Shown here piece by piece: positions 51,306-61,414 of a DNA stretch of 64,000 bases. The stretch's first letter is position 1. Each line of letters starts with the position of its first letter. Position numbers and translations under genes: made by a program. The notes below the pieces were generated by a model. The model saw nothing but the letters and a program-made list of their open reading frames with translations. It made no database searches and was not told where the DNA came from. The stretch comes from Pseudomonas sp. Leaf58 (GTDB lineage: Bacteria > Pseudomonadota > Gammaproteobacteria > Pseudomonadales > Pseudomonadaceae), in the NCBI RefSeq assembly GCF_003627215.1, contig NZ_CP032677.1, forward strand, positions 3,539,501 to 3,603,500, given 5' to 3'.

Positions 51306-53360
51306 TTAGACCAGGTGCAAGGCATTGAGCAGCAGATCGATCAGCTTGATCCCAGCAAACGGCACGGCAATACCGCCCAGCCCGTAGATCAGCAGGTTGC
51401 GCCGCAGCAGGTGCGCTGCGCTGGCCGCCTGCACCCGCACCCCGCGCAGTGCCAGCGGGATCAGCACGATGATGATCAGAGCGTTGAACACGATGGCCGA
51501 CAAAATTGCACTTTGCGGGCTGGCCAGGTGCATCAGGTTGAGCACGCCCAACTGCGGATAGATGGCGGCGAACAGCGCCGGCAGGATGGCGAAGTACTTG
51601 GCCACATCGTTGGCGATCGAGAAGGTGGTCAACGCCCCGCGGGTCACCAGCAGTTGTTTGCCGACCTGCACCACGTCCAGCAGCTTGGTCGGGTCGCTGT
51701 CCAGGTCGACCATGTTGGCCGCCTCGCGTGCGGCCTGGGTGCCGTCGTTCATGGCCATGCCCACGTCAGCCTGGGCCAGCGCCGGGGCGTCGTTGGCGCC
51801 ATCGCCGCACATGGCCACCAAGCGGCCGTCGTTCTGCTCCTGGCGGATGCGTGCCAGCTTTTTCTCCGGCGTGGCTTCGGCCAGTACATCATCCACGCCG
51901 GCTTCGGCGGCGATTGCAGCGGCGGTCAGCGGGTTGTCGCCAGTCACCATCACCGTGCGGATGCCCAACTTGCGCAGCTCGGCAAAGCGCTCGCGGATGC
52001 CGGGCTTGACCACGTCCTTGAGGTGGATCACGCCGAGCAGGCGCTGGTCGATGCACACCAGCAAGGGGGTGCCGCCACTCTGGGCGATGCGCTCCACTTC
52101 ACGGGCCAACGCCACGGGCATTTCCAGGCGCTGCATGCCGACGAACGCCAGCACGGCATCGACGGCGCCCTTGCGGTAACGGTGCTGCTGCAAATCGATT
52201 CCCGACAGGCGCGTCTCGGCACTGAATGCCACGGCCTCGAACTGCCCAGCGGGTGGTTCGACGAAGTCGTGCAGCTGGCGCAGGTACTCGACAATCGACT
52301 TGCCCTCGGCGGTGTCGTCCGCCAGCGAAGCCAGCAAGGCGCCCTCCCCCAACTCGCGGGCGGTGATGCCCGGGGCGGCATGCAGTGCGCTGCAGCGGCG
52401 GTTGCCGAAGGTGATGGTGCCGGTCTTGTCGAGCATCAGCGTGTGCACGTCACCCGCCGCCTCCACCGCGCGGCCCGAGCGCGCAATCACGTTCAGCCGC
52501 ACCAGGCGGTCCATACCGGCGATGCCAATGGCCGACAGCAGGCCACCGATGGTGGTGGGGATCAGCGTCACCAGCAGCGCAGCGAGGAAGATCAGCGGCA
52601 GGCTGCCCCCTACGAAATGGGCGAACGGCTGCAAGGTCACTACCACGATCAGAAAGATCAGAGTCAGGCCGATCAGCAGGATGTCGAGGGCGATTTCGTT
52701 CGGGGTCTTCTGCCGCTTCGCGCCTTCGACCAGGGCAATCATGCGGTCGAGGGTCGATTCGCCCGGGTTACTGGTGATGCGGATCAACAGCCAGTCGGAG
52801 ACCAGCCGGGTATTGCCGGTCACCGCCGAGCGGTCGCCGCCGGATTCGCGGATCACCGGCGCGGACTCGCCGGTAATGGCGGCTTCGTTGACCGCAGCAA
52901 TGCCGTCAAGTACCTCGCCGTCAGCGGGGATCATTTCGCCAGCCACCACGCGCACCACGTCGTCCTTGCGCAAGGCGCTGGCCGCAACGATCTGGTAGCT
53001 GCCATCGCCCTTGCGACGCTGGGCGGTCAGGCCTTGGCTGCCGGCCTTGAGGCTGTCGGCGCGGGCCTTGCCACGGCCTTCGGCCAGGGCTTCGGCGAAG
53101 TTGGCGAACAGCACGGTGAACCACAGCCACAGAGCGATCTGTACGGCAACGCCGGTACTCACGCCGCTGCCGGGGGCGAAGCACAGGACCGTGGTCAACA
53201 CCGCGGTCAGGGCAACTACCAGCATCACCGGCGTACGTTTAAGCTGGCGCGGGTCGAGCTTGATGAAGGCCTGCACCAGCGCCGAGCGCCACAGCGCGGC
53301 GAAACGGGTCTGGTCCTTGGCATTGTGCCGGGCTTGTGTTTCAGGGATGGGCATGTTCAT
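51306..53360 (-). CDS. kdpB: K+-transporting P-type ATPase subunit B
   Basis: The ATP-hydrolysing P-type ATPase subunit, 684 aa. TGES actuator motif at 163-166, phosphorylated D311 in [15 protein letters not shown] and [12 protein letters not shown] hinge motif. It drives high-affinity K+ uptake through KdpA. kdpC follows 11 bases later; kdpA lies 9 bases upstream. Confidence 0.97.
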   Translation of the reverse strand: MNMPIPETQARHNAKDQTRFAALWRSALVQAFIKLDPRQLKRTPVMLVVALTAVLTTVLCFAPGSGVSTGVAVQIALWLWFTVLFANFAEALAEGRGKARADSLKAGSQGLTAQRRKGDGSYQIVAASALRKDDVVRVVAGEMIPADGEVLDGIAAVNEAAITGESAPVIRESGGDRSAVTGNTRLVSDWLLIRITSNPGESTLDRMIALVEGAKRQKTPNEIALDILLIGLTLIFLIVVVTLQPFAHFVGGSLPLIFLAALLVTLIPTTIGGLLSAIGIAGMDRLVRLNVIARSGRAVEAAGDVHTLMLDKTGTITFGNRRCSALHAAPGITARELGEGALLASLADDTAEGKSIVEYLRQLHDFVEPPAGQFEAVAFSAETRLSGIDLQQHRYRKGAVDAVLAFVGMQRLEMPVALAREVERIAQSGGTPLLVCIDQRLLGVIHLKDVVKPGIRERFAELRKLGIRTVMVTGDNPLTAAAIAAEAGVDDVLAEATPEKKLARIRQEQNDGRLVAMCGDGANDAPALAQADVGMAMNDGTQAAREAANMVDLDSDPTKLLDVVQVGKQLLVTRGALTTFSIANDVAKYFAILPALFAAIYPQLGVLNLMHLASPQSAILSAIVFNALIIIVLIPLALRGVRVQAASAAHLLRRNLLIYGLGGIAVPFAGIKLIDLLLNALHLV

Positions 53361-53369
53361 GGTCGGTCC

Positions 53370-55064
53370 TCAAAAACCCAGGCTCAGGTGTTCGGCGATT
53401 GGCCCAAGGGCCAGGGTTGGCAGGAAGGTCAGGCCACCGACCAGCAGGATGGTGACCAGCAGCAGGCCGGTGAAAAGCGGGCCATGGGTGGGGAAGCTGT
53501 TCAGCCCTTGCGGCGCGCTTTTTTTCGCTGCCAGGCTGCCAGCCAGCGCCAGCACCGGCAGGATGTAGCCGAAGCGGCCGATGAACATGGCCAGGCCAAT
53601 CATCAGGTTGTGGTACACCGTATTGGCGGCGAAGCCGGCGAAGGCCGAGCCGTTGTTGGCCGTGCCGGAGGTGTAGGCATACAGCAGCTGGCTGAAGCCA
53701 TGCGCACCGGGGTTGCTGACCGCCCCCGCCGGGCCGGGCAGGCTGGCGGCGATGGCACCGAGCACCAGCACGCCGACCGGCATCACCAGCAGTGTTGCCA
53801 CCAGCAGCTGCACCTCGCGGGCTTGCAGCTTCTTGCCGAGGTATTCTGGGGTGCGGCCAATCATCAGCCCGGCCAGGAACACCGCAATCAACACGAACAG
53901 CAGCATGCCGTACAGCCCTGCGCCAACGCCGCCGAAGATCACCTCACCCACCATCATGTTGACCATCGCCAGCATGCCAGTCAGTGGGTTGAGGCTGTCG
54001 TGCATGGCGTTGACCGAACCGTTGGAGGCGGCAGTGGTGGTCACTGTCCACAGCACCGAACCGGTGGTGCCGAAGCGGCTTTCCTTGCCTTCCATGGGCG
54101 CACTTTGCAGTACTTGCGCGCTTGCCAAGGCCGGGTTGGGCTGGTGCTCGGACCACAACGCCGTGCTGCCGCTGATCAGGAACAGGGCAAGCATGCAGGC
54201 GAGGATGGCACGGCTCTGGCGCAGGTCCTTCACGTAGTGGCCAAAGGTGAATACCAGCGCCACTGGAATGAGGATGATCGAAGCCACCTCGAACAGGTTG
54301 CTCCAGGCCGTGGGGTTCTCGAACGGGTGCGCCGAGTTGACACCGAAGAAGCCACCGCCGTTGGTGCCCAGTTGTTTGATGGCAATCTGGCTAGCGGCCG
54401 GGCCCAGTGGGATGGTCTGCTCGGTGCCTTGCAGGGTGACCGCGTGGGCGTAGTCGGCCAGGGTTTGCGGCACCCCTTGCGCTACCAGCAGCAGTGCCAG
54501 TAGCAGGCACAGTGGCAGCAGGCCGTAAAGGGTGGCGCGAGTCATGTCGACCCAGAAGTTGCCCAGCGTCGTCGCGCTGCGCCGGGCAATGCCACGGCAC
54601 AGGGCGACCAGCACGGCCAGGCCGGTGGCGGCGCTGACGAAGTTTTGCACGGTCATGCCGAGCATCTGGCTCAGGTAGCTGACCGACACTTCACCGCTGT
54701 AGGCCTGCCAGTTGGTGTTGGTCACGAAGCTGACGGCGGTGTTGAAAGCCAGCGACCATTCCTGGCCAGGCAGGTGCTGGGGGTTGAATGGCAGGTAGCC
54801 CTGCAATAGCAGTACGGCGAACAGCAGCAGGAAGCCGGCCAGGTTGAACGCCAGCAAGGCCAGGGTGTACTGCCGCCAGCTCTGCTCCTGGCTGGCGTTT
54901 ACCCCAGCCAGCCGGTAGCAGGCCTGCTCGACCGGGCCGAGCAGCGGCGACAGCCAGGTGCGCTGGCCTTCCATGACCTTGTAGTAGAACCGCCCGAGCC
55001 AGGGTGCAGGTAGCAGCACGATGGCGAAAAAGGCCAGGAGCAAGGCGAAATCGTAACTGTGCAT
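53370..55064 (-). CDS. kdpA: K+-transporting ATPase subunit A
   Basis: The K+-channel-like subunit, 564 aa, with four pore repeats; [20 protein letters not shown] (about 233-252) and [14 protein letters not shown] (about 468-481) are selectivity-filter regions. Membrane protein with about ten helices. It starts 9 bases after the kdpF stop. Confidence 0.96.
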   Translation of the reverse strand: MHSYDFALLLAFFAIVLLPAPWLGRFYYKVMEGQRTWLSPLLGPVEQACYRLAGVNASQEQSWRQYTLALLAFNLAGFLLLFAVLLLQGYLPFNPQHLPGQEWSLAFNTAVSFVTNTNWQAYSGEVSVSYLSQMLGMTVQNFVSAATGLAVLVALCRGIARRSATTLGNFWVDMTRATLYGLLPLCLLLALLLVAQGVPQTLADYAHAVTLQGTEQTIPLGPAASQIAIKQLGTNGGGFFGVNSAHPFENPTAWSNLFEVASIILIPVALVFTFGHYVKDLRQSRAILACMLALFLISGSTALWSEHQPNPALASAQVLQSAPMEGKESRFGTTGSVLWTVTTTAASNGSVNAMHDSLNPLTGMLAMVNMMVGEVIFGGVGAGLYGMLLFVLIAVFLAGLMIGRTPEYLGKKLQAREVQLLVATLLVMPVGVLVLGAIAASLPGPAGAVSNPGAHGFSQLLYAYTSGTANNGSAFAGFAANTVYHNLMIGLAMFIGRFGYILPVLALAGSLAAKKSAPQGLNSFPTHGPLFTGLLLVTILLVGGLTFLPTLALGPIAEHLSLGF

Positions 55065-55073
55065 GGCCGCTCC

Positions 55074-55163
55074 CTAGCTGCGATCGGCGCGCAGCAGCGC
55101 CACCAGCAGATAAAACGCCAATGCCCCTGCCAGCAGCAGTGACAGCCCGTCGAGCATGTTCAT
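55074..55163 (-). CDS. kdpF: K+-transporting ATPase subunit F (29 aa)
   Basis: A 29-aa single-helix peptide, MNMLDGLSLLLAGALAFYLL followed by a short charged end, matching the size and pattern of KdpF, which stabilises the Kdp complex. ATG 55163 has GGAG 8 bases upstream. First gene of kdpFABC. Confidence 0.9.
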   Translation of the reverse strand: MNMLDGLSLLLAGALAFYLLVALLRADRS

Positions 55164-55255
55164 GTGTGAAGCTCCCCGTGATGCGGCTTGGGCCGCTTTG
55201 GGGAAATTGTCCGCGGGAGGGGCGTAAAGGGGCGAGATTGAGGGGTGGGGATGGG

Positions 55256-55272
55256 AATAAAGAAGATGTAAA
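55256..55272 (-). promoter_or_regulatory. Possible KdpE operator upstream of kdpF
   Basis: On the minus strand TTTACA-N5-TTTATT, a 17-bp direct repeat like the E. coli KdpE site (TTTATA-N5-TTTACA). It lies 92 bases before the kdpF start, a suitable place for an activator. Confidence 0.55.
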
Positions 55273-55291
55273 GATTAGGGGTTTGGGTTGT

Positions 55292-55337
55292 CTGTACTGG
55301 CCCTTTCGCGGGTGACCCCGCGAAGAGGCCGGTACAG
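55292..55337. repeat. REP palindrome between the AI-2E gene and kdpF
   Basis: Nearly perfect palindrome from CTGTACTGGCC to GGCCGGTACAG with core CGCGGGTGACCCCGCG. It lies 2 bases past the end of the AI-2E-family gene and just upstream of the kdp control region, probably ending the upstream transcript. Confidence 0.85.
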
Positions 55338-55339
55338 GC

Positions 55340-56392
55340 TCACTGCTGGGGCGGCTGTTGCACTGCGTTGCGGCTCCAGTCCAACAGCAGGCTGTAACCG
55401 ACCGCCAGCAAGGTCGGCCCGATGAACAGGCCAATGAAGCCAAAGGCAAGCAAACCGCCGAACACGCCCAACAGCACGATCACCAACGGCAGGTTGCCGC
55501 CACGGCTGATCAGGTACGGCTTGAGCACGTTGTCCACGCCGCTAATGACGAAGGTGCCCCAGATGCCCAGGAACACCGCCATGCCGTACTCGCCCTTCCA
55601 CACCAACCAGCCCGTGGCGGGGATCCAGGCCAGTGGCGGGCCCATGGGGATTAGGCTGAGCATGAAGGTTACCAAGCCCAACACGATGGCCCCAGGCACC
55701 CCGGCAATCAGGAAACCAATCAACGCCAGCACGCCCTGCGCCGCAGCCGTACCGATCACCCCGTTGACCACCCGCTGCACCGTACCCGCTACCAGCTCCA
55801 GGTAGTACTCAGCGCGATCGCCCATCAAGCGGTGCAGCAAGCGCAAGACGAATGCCGACAAGCGCGGGCCGTCGCGGTAGAAGAAGAATACGAACACCAG
55901 GCTCAGGGTCAGCTCCAGCACCCCGCTGCCGATCTGTGCACTGCGGGCCAGCAACCAGTTGCCCACCTGCCCCAGGTGCGGCTTGACCGAGGCCAGCAAG
56001 GCCGCGCCCTGCTGGTCCAGCGACTGCCAGCCGCTGACCAGGCGCTCGCCAACCAGTGGAATGCCACCCAGCCAGGCCGGCGCATCAGGCAGGCCGTCCA
56101 CCTGCACGTCACGTACAAAGGCCGTGGCATCGCGGATGTGGTCAGCCAGGTTGAACCCCAGCCATACCAGCGGCAGCGCCACGATCAGGATCCAGGCCAT
56201 GGTCAGCAGGCTTGCTGCCAGGGTTTCACGCCCGCCCAACGCCCGCGTTAGCAAGCGCATCAACGGCCAGCTGGCAAAAGCCAGGATGGCCCCCCACAGC
56301 AATGCCGAAATAAAGGGTGCCATCACCCACAGGCCAGCACCGAGCAACGCCAGTAGCAAAATCTGGATCAGCAGGCGGTCATTGTTAACCAT
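55340..56392 (-). CDS. AI-2E family transporter (PerM/YdiK-like)
   Basis: A 350-aa membrane protein with about seven or eight helices and the PerM-family pattern: paired N-terminal helices, a soluble middle region (about 75-140), and a C-terminal block with GVPGAIVLGLVTFMLSLIPM (about 230-249) and a DNVLKPYLISRG motif (about 288-299). Family members export small molecules or ions; the name AI-2E is historical and the substrate is unknown. Confidence 0.88.
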   Translation of the reverse strand: MVNNDRLLIQILLLALLGAGLWVMAPFISALLWGAILAFASWPLMRLLTRALGGRETLAASLLTMAWILIVALPLVWLGFNLADHIRDATAFVRDVQVDGLPDAPAWLGGIPLVGERLVSGWQSLDQQGAALLASVKPHLGQVGNWLLARSAQIGSGVLELTLSLVFVFFFYRDGPRLSAFVLRLLHRLMGDRAEYYLELVAGTVQRVVNGVIGTAAAQGVLALIGFLIAGVPGAIVLGLVTFMLSLIPMGPPLAWIPATGWLVWKGEYGMAVFLGIWGTFVISGVDNVLKPYLISRGGNLPLVIVLLGVFGGLLAFGFIGLFIGPTLLAVGYSLLLDWSRNAVQQPPQQ

Positions 56393-56404
56393 GGTGGTGC
56401 TCGT

Positions 56405-57199
56405 TCAACGGATCAGTTCAAGGTGCAGCCCGTCGGTAGGCGTGCTACCGACTTCGAGGCGGCCATTGCGCACCCCCGCCTTGACCAGCGCCTCACGCCA
56501 GGCTTCTGCCTGGGCGCCACTAAGGCTGGCACGCAGGGTGCTGTCGAGGTTCAGGCTGCGGGCCAGCAGGCTCACCCAGGTGTCCTGCGGCGAGGCCAGG
56601 TCAGGGTAGTCGAGCTTGCCAGTGTCACGCATTTCGCGCAGCACGGTGGCGGCTGTCGGCAACAGTTCACCCAACGGGCTACCGGCGACGAACTCTTCAA
56701 CATGCAAATAGGCGCGGCGGTTGCCGCGGGTGACGCTGTACAGCGCGACCAAGGTGTCGGCCTGCTCCGCCGAGCGGCGCAGCAGGATGAATGCCTGCTG
56801 CTCGTCGCCACCGTTGAGCCGAGCATTGGCGAACACGTCGTTGGCCCACAAGCTGGCCTCGCCGCAATCGCGGCCCTGGCACCAGAACAAAGGGTAGCCG
56901 CCGTCACGCTGCAGTGCTTCGCGTGCGCTGGTGAAGGCTTCGCGGGCAGTGCGTTCGACCGGCAGTTCGTAGGTAACCGAGCTAACCTGGCCACGGCTTT
57001 CGACCTTGTCCTCGACCCGCAAGCGGCCGCTGATTTTGCGCAGCGGGCCCATCGGGTAGACGCGTTCCTGCTCCACGGCCGGGCGCTGGTCGACCACCTT
57101 GGCATCCAACGGTACCGGCAGGCTGCCGGCCCACAGTACGGGGCTGGCCAATACCAGGCAGGCGGCGACAGCATGACGGATGACTACAGGTGCGCTCAT
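56405..57199 (-). CDS. DUF4892 domain-containing periplasmic protein
   Basis: A 264-aa protein with a signal peptide (AVAACLVLASPVLWAGSLPV), then a domain of DUF4892 type: WCQGRDCGEASLWANDVFAN (about 106-125) with two cysteines that could form a disulfide. Function unknown. It sits 12 bases upstream of the AI-2E-family gene and may share its transcript. Confidence 0.78.
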   Translation of the reverse strand: MSAPVVIRHAVAACLVLASPVLWAGSLPVPLDAKVVDQRPAVEQERVYPMGPLRKISGRLRVEDKVESRGQVSSVTYELPVERTAREAFTSAREALQRDGGYPLFWCQGRDCGEASLWANDVFANARLNGGDEQQAFILLRRSAEQADTLVALYSVTRGNRRAYLHVEEFVAGSPLGELLPTAATVLREMRDTGKLDYPDLASPQDTWVSLLARSLNLDSTLRASLSGAQAEAWREALVKAGVRNGRLEVGSTPTDGLHLELIR

Positions 57200-57308
57200 T
57201 GGCGACCCAGGCGGCGCTCAGCGCCGAGGTGAAGCTCCAGGATGTCTGGCAGTTGCATGGTTGTCTCCCTGTTCAACCCGCCAAGCCTCGACACTTGTCC
57301 GATGCAAG

Positions 57309-58163
57309 TCAAGCAAAGCCAAAGAAGCGATTGAAACAGTCTGCGACAAGGGCCGCGCCCTGCTCATCGTTCAGGTGCAAGTGATGGCCACCCGGCAGCG
57401 TCACCTGCTCGAAGGGTAGCTGCTCCAGCAACTCGGTGTGGCGTACCAGCATGCCGTCGGCGGCCACCACCAGGCAGGCCGGGCAACTCACCCGCCGCAC
57501 ATAGGCCATGGCCTGGGCCTGGTTCAGGCGCACTGGCGAAGGCAGGGTCAGGCGGCTGTCGCTGCGCCAGCTGTAGCCACCGGGTACCGGCATCAGGCCG
57601 CGCTGGGCCAGCAGCTCGGCAGCCTCACAGCTGACCGCGACCATGCCTTTCATGCGCGCCTGCACGCCCTGCTCCAGGGTGGTGTACACCGACTTGCGCT
57701 TGCCATCCAGGCGCAGCTGGGCCTGCAATGCCATGCCCAGCCGCTCACCGGCATCCTGCTCAGCGCCCGTCGGCGGGATGACACCGTCGATCAAGGCCAG
57801 GTGGCTGACCCGCTCCGGCAACGCGCCAGCCAGCTGTACCGAAATGATCGCGCCCAGCGAATGGCCCAGCAGGGCGAAACGTTGCCAACCCAGCTGCTCG
57901 GCCACGCGTAGCACGTCATGGGCATAATCGGCCAAGGCATAGCCGGCGCCGCGCGGTCGGTGCTCCGAATAACCATGCCCGGCCAGGTCCAGAGCGACGA
58001 TGCGCAGGCCTTTCAGTTGCGGCGCCAGGCGGGCGAAGCTGTTGGCGTTGTCCAACCAGCCGTGCAGGGCAATCACCGGCAGCCCGTCTTCGCAGCCAAA
58101 CACATGCGCGGCCAGTTCGATGTGGCCCAGGCTCAGGCGGATTTCCTCGACCTGCGCGCTCAT
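57309..58163 (-). CDS. Alpha/beta-fold hydrolase
   Basis: A 284-aa alpha/beta hydrolase with oxyanion-region HGWLDNANSFARLAP (about 34-48), DLAGHGYSEHRP, the nucleophile elbow GHSLGA (about 100-105) and a late GGHHLH providing the catalytic His. Likely an esterase or similar; the substrate is not predictable. Its start overlaps the stop of the next hydrolase gene by 4 bases (ATGA), so the two are coupled. Confidence 0.85.
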   Translation of the reverse strand: MSAQVEEIRLSLGHIELAAHVFGCEDGLPVIALHGWLDNANSFARLAPQLKGLRIVALDLAGHGYSEHRPRGAGYALADYAHDVLRVAEQLGWQRFALLGHSLGAIISVQLAGALPERVSHLALIDGVIPPTGAEQDAGERLGMALQAQLRLDGKRKSVYTTLEQGVQARMKGMVAVSCEAAELLAQRGLMPVPGGYSWRSDSRLTLPSPVRLNQAQAMAYVRRVSCPACLVVAADGMLVRHTELLEQLPFEQVTLPGGHHLHLNDEQGAALVADCFNRFFGFA

Positions 58164-58948
58164 GCCTGGCTCCAGCGGTCGAACAGGCCCTTGATCAGGC
58201 TGGCGGTGTCGGCTGGCCGCTCCAGCGGGAACATGTGCCCGCCCGGCACGCTGTGGTATTCGCCCGTGGGCATGCCGCGCACAGCCAGGGTGTGGTGACG
58301 GCGAATGACGTTGCTACGCTCGCCCCGGACCATGGCCAGTGGCACCTGCAACTGCCGCGCAGGCGCGGGGCTGGTATGCGGGATGCTGCGGTAAATGCTG
58401 ATTTCCGTAGTGGCGTTGAAGCGCAGTTGAAGCCCTTGCTCCATCGCCTGCAGGCCATGCTCTACATACGCATCGAGGCAGTCGGGGTCAAAATGGCGGA
58501 ACAGTGACTTGCTAGCGAAATAATCCCGGGCGCTGTCGCGGTCAGCGAAGGTTTCACGGCGCCCCAAGGTGCGGCCGGCCGGGGTGATACGGTCGATAAA
58601 GCCAAAGCGCTTGGCGGTGCGCAGCAGCCACTGGTCGGCACGGGTGAGCACTGGCGAATCGAGCATCACCACGCCGCGGTAATACTCAGGGCGGCGCAGC
58701 GCCGCGTGCAGGTGCAATACACCGCCCAGGGAATGCCCAACACCCCATATCGGCTGGCCCTGCTGGGCCAAGTGGTGCAACAGCTCATCGACCAGGCTCT
58801 GCCAGTTATCGTCTACCGGAAAGCGTGGGTCGTGCCCGTGTTGGGCCAGGTGCTGCACCTGGTAGTCCGGCGCCAGGGCAGCGAACAGTTTGCTGTAGGT
58901 AGCCGATGGGAAACCGTTGGCATGGGCGAAGAAAATCTGCTGCGACAT
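58160..58948 (-). CDS. Alpha/beta-fold hydrolase
   Basis: A second alpha/beta hydrolase, 262 aa, starting MSQQIFFAHANGFPSATY. Nucleophile elbow GHSLGG (about 82-87), catalytic acid/His regions ending in GGHMFPLERP. It differs in sequence from its downstream partner. ATG 58948 is chosen because family proteins begin with the FxHANGFP strand; the upstream in-frame extension has no clear binding site. Confidence 0.83.
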   Translation of the reverse strand: MSQQIFFAHANGFPSATYSKLFAALAPDYQVQHLAQHGHDPRFPVDDNWQSLVDELLHHLAQQGQPIWGVGHSLGGVLHLHAALRRPEYYRGVVMLDSPVLTRADQWLLRTAKRFGFIDRITPAGRTLGRRETFADRDSARDYFASKSLFRHFDPDCLDAYVEHGLQAMEQGLQLRFNATTEISIYRSIPHTSPAPARQLQVPLAMVRGERSNVIRRHHTLAVRGMPTGEYHSVPGGHMFPLERPADTASLIKGLFDRWSQA

Positions 58949-59041
58949 GGCGCCGGGTCCGATTGGGGGAGGATGGCCCATTGTCGGCATCACGGGGCTC
59001 TTCGGCAATGTCTGGAAAGGTCATCGGCGAGGGCTATCAGG

Positions 59042-59428
59042 TCATGCCGAGCGGTCGAAACTGGCCAGTGAACGGCGCAAACAGGCCTGCATGCAGGCCA
59101 GTTGGCTCTCCAGTGCTTCGCGTGCCAGGCGCTGGTCCGGGTAGTCGAGCTGCAGTCGACGCAGGGCCAGGCAGCTGGTTTGCAGCAGGTGCGAGACACG
59201 CAGGCAAGCCGCCTGCAGCGTGCGCAGGTCGTCCTCGCTTTGCTGCCTTACGGCGGGCTCCAGCTGGCCGTTGCCTTGCACTTTGTGCATCAGTTGGTAA
59301 AGCTTGGCGTCAGCCGATTCGCGCAGCAGGCTGTATTGGGCGAAATCCAGCGCGACGCCTTGTTGGACCTTATCCACGGTGGCTTGCAGCTCCAAGGAAC
59401 TCAAGAGCTCCGCCATCACACCACTCAT
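59042..59428 (-). CDS. Conserved hypothetical helical protein (128 aa)
   Basis: I do not recognise the family. The protein looks almost wholly alpha-helical, soluble, with regularly spaced leucines and three cysteines (about residues 90-120). ATG 59428 follows GGGAG by 8 bases. It is followed 93 bases later by the alpha/beta-hydrolase pair on the same strand. Confidence 0.65.
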   Translation of the reverse strand: MSGVMAELLSSLELQATVDKVQQGVALDFAQYSLLRESADAKLYQLMHKVQGNGQLEPAVRQQSEDDLRTLQAACLRVSHLLQTSCLALRRLQLDYPDQRLAREALESQLACMQACLRRSLASFDRSA

Positions 59429-59529
59429 TCGCCACTCCCTGACCGCTGGTTTTGGGCAACGCTAGCAAGGGCTGGGAAAGCCTGGCAACTGACAAAAATG
59501 CCAGTTGCCTTGCGAATGGCGAGGCTGAT

Positions 59530-59546
59530 GGGCCGCATAGCGGCCC
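59530..59546 (-). terminator. Possible terminator after sixA
   Basis: GGGCCGC-TAT-GCGGCCC on the minus strand, a 7-bp stem 5 bases past the sixA stop. No strong T-run. Confidence 0.4.
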
Positions 59547-59550
59547 GGTT

Positions 59551-60009
59551 TCAGGCGGGTGAGCTGATCGCCAGAAGTGTCATCAGCCCAGCCAGCGGCC
59601 ACTCCCCTTCCAGCTCTGCCAGGCTTGCAGTGCTCATGCCCGCCGGTTGCTGCTGGTGACCATGCTCCAACACCCCAACCAAGGTACCGACCAGCGGCTG
59701 ATGGCTGACCAGCAGTACATGCTCCAGGCCCAGCCGCTCGATTTCGCCGATGACCTGCTGCACATCACTTTCGGGCGTCAGCCAGGGCACCGTGCGCACC
59801 GGCTCGGTGAAGCCCAGGGTGTCATGCACCAAAGCTGCCGTTTGCTGGGCGCGCACATAGGGGCTGGCGATGATCGCCTGCAACGGCTGCCCCAGCAGGC
59901 GCGCGGCGCTGTGCAGCACCTGCTCGCGGCCATGGGCGGTCAACCGGCGTTCGGCATCGCTGTTGGCCCTTGGCTCCGCTTCGCCATGGCGCAACACCCA
60001 CAACTTCAC
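59551..60009 (-). CDS. sixA: Phosphohistidine phosphatase SixA
   Basis: Small histidine-phosphatase-superfamily enzyme, 152 aa, that removes phosphate from phosphohistidine in HPt or PTS-type proteins. The catalytic R7-H8-G9 (WVLRHGEAEP) and second His in VSHQPLVG (about 110) are present. It overlaps the upstream DUF4389 gene by 4 bases. Confidence 0.9.
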   Translation of the reverse strand: MKLWVLRHGEAEPRANSDAERRLTAHGREQVLHSAARLLGQPLQAIIASPYVRAQQTAALVHDTLGFTEPVRTVPWLTPESDVQQVIGEIERLGLEHVLLVSHQPLVGTLVGVLEHGHQQQPAGMSTASLAELEGEWPLAGLMTLLAISSPA

Positions 60010-60353
60010 AGCTTGGGCTCCTCGTCACGCACCGGGTGCGGGGCCGGGGCCACGGCGTGCGGCGCCTCGCCTTCCGGAGCACGCGGTGCCGGCCAATCGG
60101 CGAACGGCCACGGTTTCTGGTCGCTGTGGAAGCTGCCGAAGCGGCCGATCTGCGCCAAGTACTGGCTGAGGCTGTCGCCGAAGTTCATCAGGCTAGCGCT
60201 GGGGGAGCCGTACACCAGGCGATAGATCAGTTGTACCAGCACCAGCCCAGCGAGCAGCAGTTCGGCCAGCTGCCAGACCACCAGGAACACCAGCATCCAC
60301 AGTACCCGCAGGATGATCGACTCGCGCTGGGCGTGTTCGGGCGTATCGTTCAT
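60006..60353 (-). CDS. DUF4389 domain-containing membrane protein
   Basis: A 115-aa protein with one or two membrane helices (ILRVLWMLVFLVVWQLAELL, about 14-33), the DUF4389 segment around NFGDSLSQYLAQI, and a Pro/Ala-rich C-terminal tail. Function unknown. It lies between gpsA (36 bases upstream) and sixA (4-base overlap), so gpsA-DUF4389-sixA is likely one operon. Confidence 0.8.
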   Translation of the reverse strand: MNDTPEHAQRESIILRVLWMLVFLVVWQLAELLLAGLVLVQLIYRLVYGSPSASLMNFGDSLSQYLAQIGRFGSFHSDQKPWPFADWPAPRAPEGEAPHAVAPAPHPVRDEEPKL

Positions 60354-60388
60354 GTGTTGCTCCTTGCTCTTGTCAGAGCCCCAAGGGC

Positions 60389-61414
60389 TCAGTTGAAACC
60401 GCTGATGGAAATGAAATCGACATCGGTCTTGGGCTCGGCGCGCATCAGGTGCTCGATCACCTGGTTCAGCGTACGGCCTTCGAACAGAATGGCATGCAGG
60501 CCCGCCACCAGTGGCATGTACACCTGCACTTCCTGGGCCTTGGCCTTGAGCACCTTGATGGTGTTGACGCCTTCGGCCACTTCGCCCAAGCGGTTGACTG
60601 CCTGCTCCAGGCTCAAACCCTGGCCCAGCGCGTGGCCCACCTGGTAGTTGCGGCTCTTGGGCGAAGAACAGGTGACGATCAGGTCACCGACGCCGGCCAG
60701 GCCAAGGAAGGTCATGGGGTTGGCGCCCTGGCTGACGGCGAAGCGGGTCATCTCGGCCAGGGCACGGGTAATCAGCATGCTCTTGGTGTTCTCGCCCATG
60801 CCCAGGGCCACGGCCATGCCAGCGATGATGGCGTATACGTTCTTCAGCGCCCCGCCCAGCTCGACGCCAAAGCGGTCGGCACTGGCGTAGACACGGAAGG
60901 TACGCCCATGCAGTACGGCCTGAACCTGCTGACACAGTTTTTCGTCCTCACTGGCGACCACCGTGGCGGTCAGCGCGTGCTCGGCGATTTCACGGGCCAA
61001 GTTGGGGCCAGACAGCACGCCGATGCGGGCATCCGGGGCAATTTCTTCGAGGATCTGACTCATCAGCTTGAAGCTTTGCGCTTCGATGCCCTTGGTCAGG
61101 CTGACCAGGCCCTTACCGCGCAGCAACTCGGCATGCGGCGCCAGCACGCTGCGCAGGGCGCTTGAGGGCAGGGCAACGAAGACCAGCTCGCTGGCCTGCA
61201 AGGTGGCCAACAGGTCGGTGACCGGCTCGACGCCATCATGCAGGCGAATGCCCTTGAGATAGCGCGGATTCTCGCGGTTGACGCGCATGGCCTCGGCCTG
61301 CGCCGGGTCGCGCATCCATTGGCGCACCGGCACACCGTTTTCCGCCAGCAGGTTCGCCACGGCGGTGCCGAAGCTACCGCCCCCCAGAACTGCAACAGGT
61401 TGCTGTTCAGTCAT
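60389..61414 (-). CDS. gpsA: Glycerol-3-phosphate dehydrogenase [NAD(P)+]
   Basis: Reduces dihydroxyacetone phosphate to sn-glycerol 3-phosphate for phospholipid synthesis. N-terminal Rossmann motif [12 protein letters not shown] (about 9-20), SLTKGIE (about 107-113), [10 protein letters not shown] (about 136-145) and the catalytic Lys in [10 protein letters not shown] (about 190). Length 341 aa. Head of a minus-strand operon. Confidence 0.96.
   Translation of the reverse strand: MTEQQPVAVLGGGSFGTAVANLLAENGVPVRQWMRDPAQAEAMRVNRENPRYLKGIRLHDGVEPVTDLLATLQASELVFVALPSSALRSVLAPHAELLRGKGLVSLTKGIEAQSFKLMSQILEEIAPDARIGVLSGPNLAREIAEHALTATVVASEDEKLCQQVQAVLHGRTFRVYASADRFGVELGGALKNVYAIIAGMAVALGMGENTKSMLITRALAEMTRFAVSQGANPMTFLGLAGVGDLIVTCSSPKSRNYQVGHALGQGLSLEQAVNRLGEVAEGVNTIKVLKAKAQEVQVYMPLVAGLHAILFEGRTLNQVIEHLMRAEPKTDVDFISISGFN

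Noticed and set aside
51315..54503. 1062-codon open frame on the plus strand opposite kdpB and kdpA
   Set aside because: It is a GC-bias shadow: it is rich in His, Gln, Asp and Ala repeats with no domain, and the minus strand encodes complete, conserved KdpB and KdpA.
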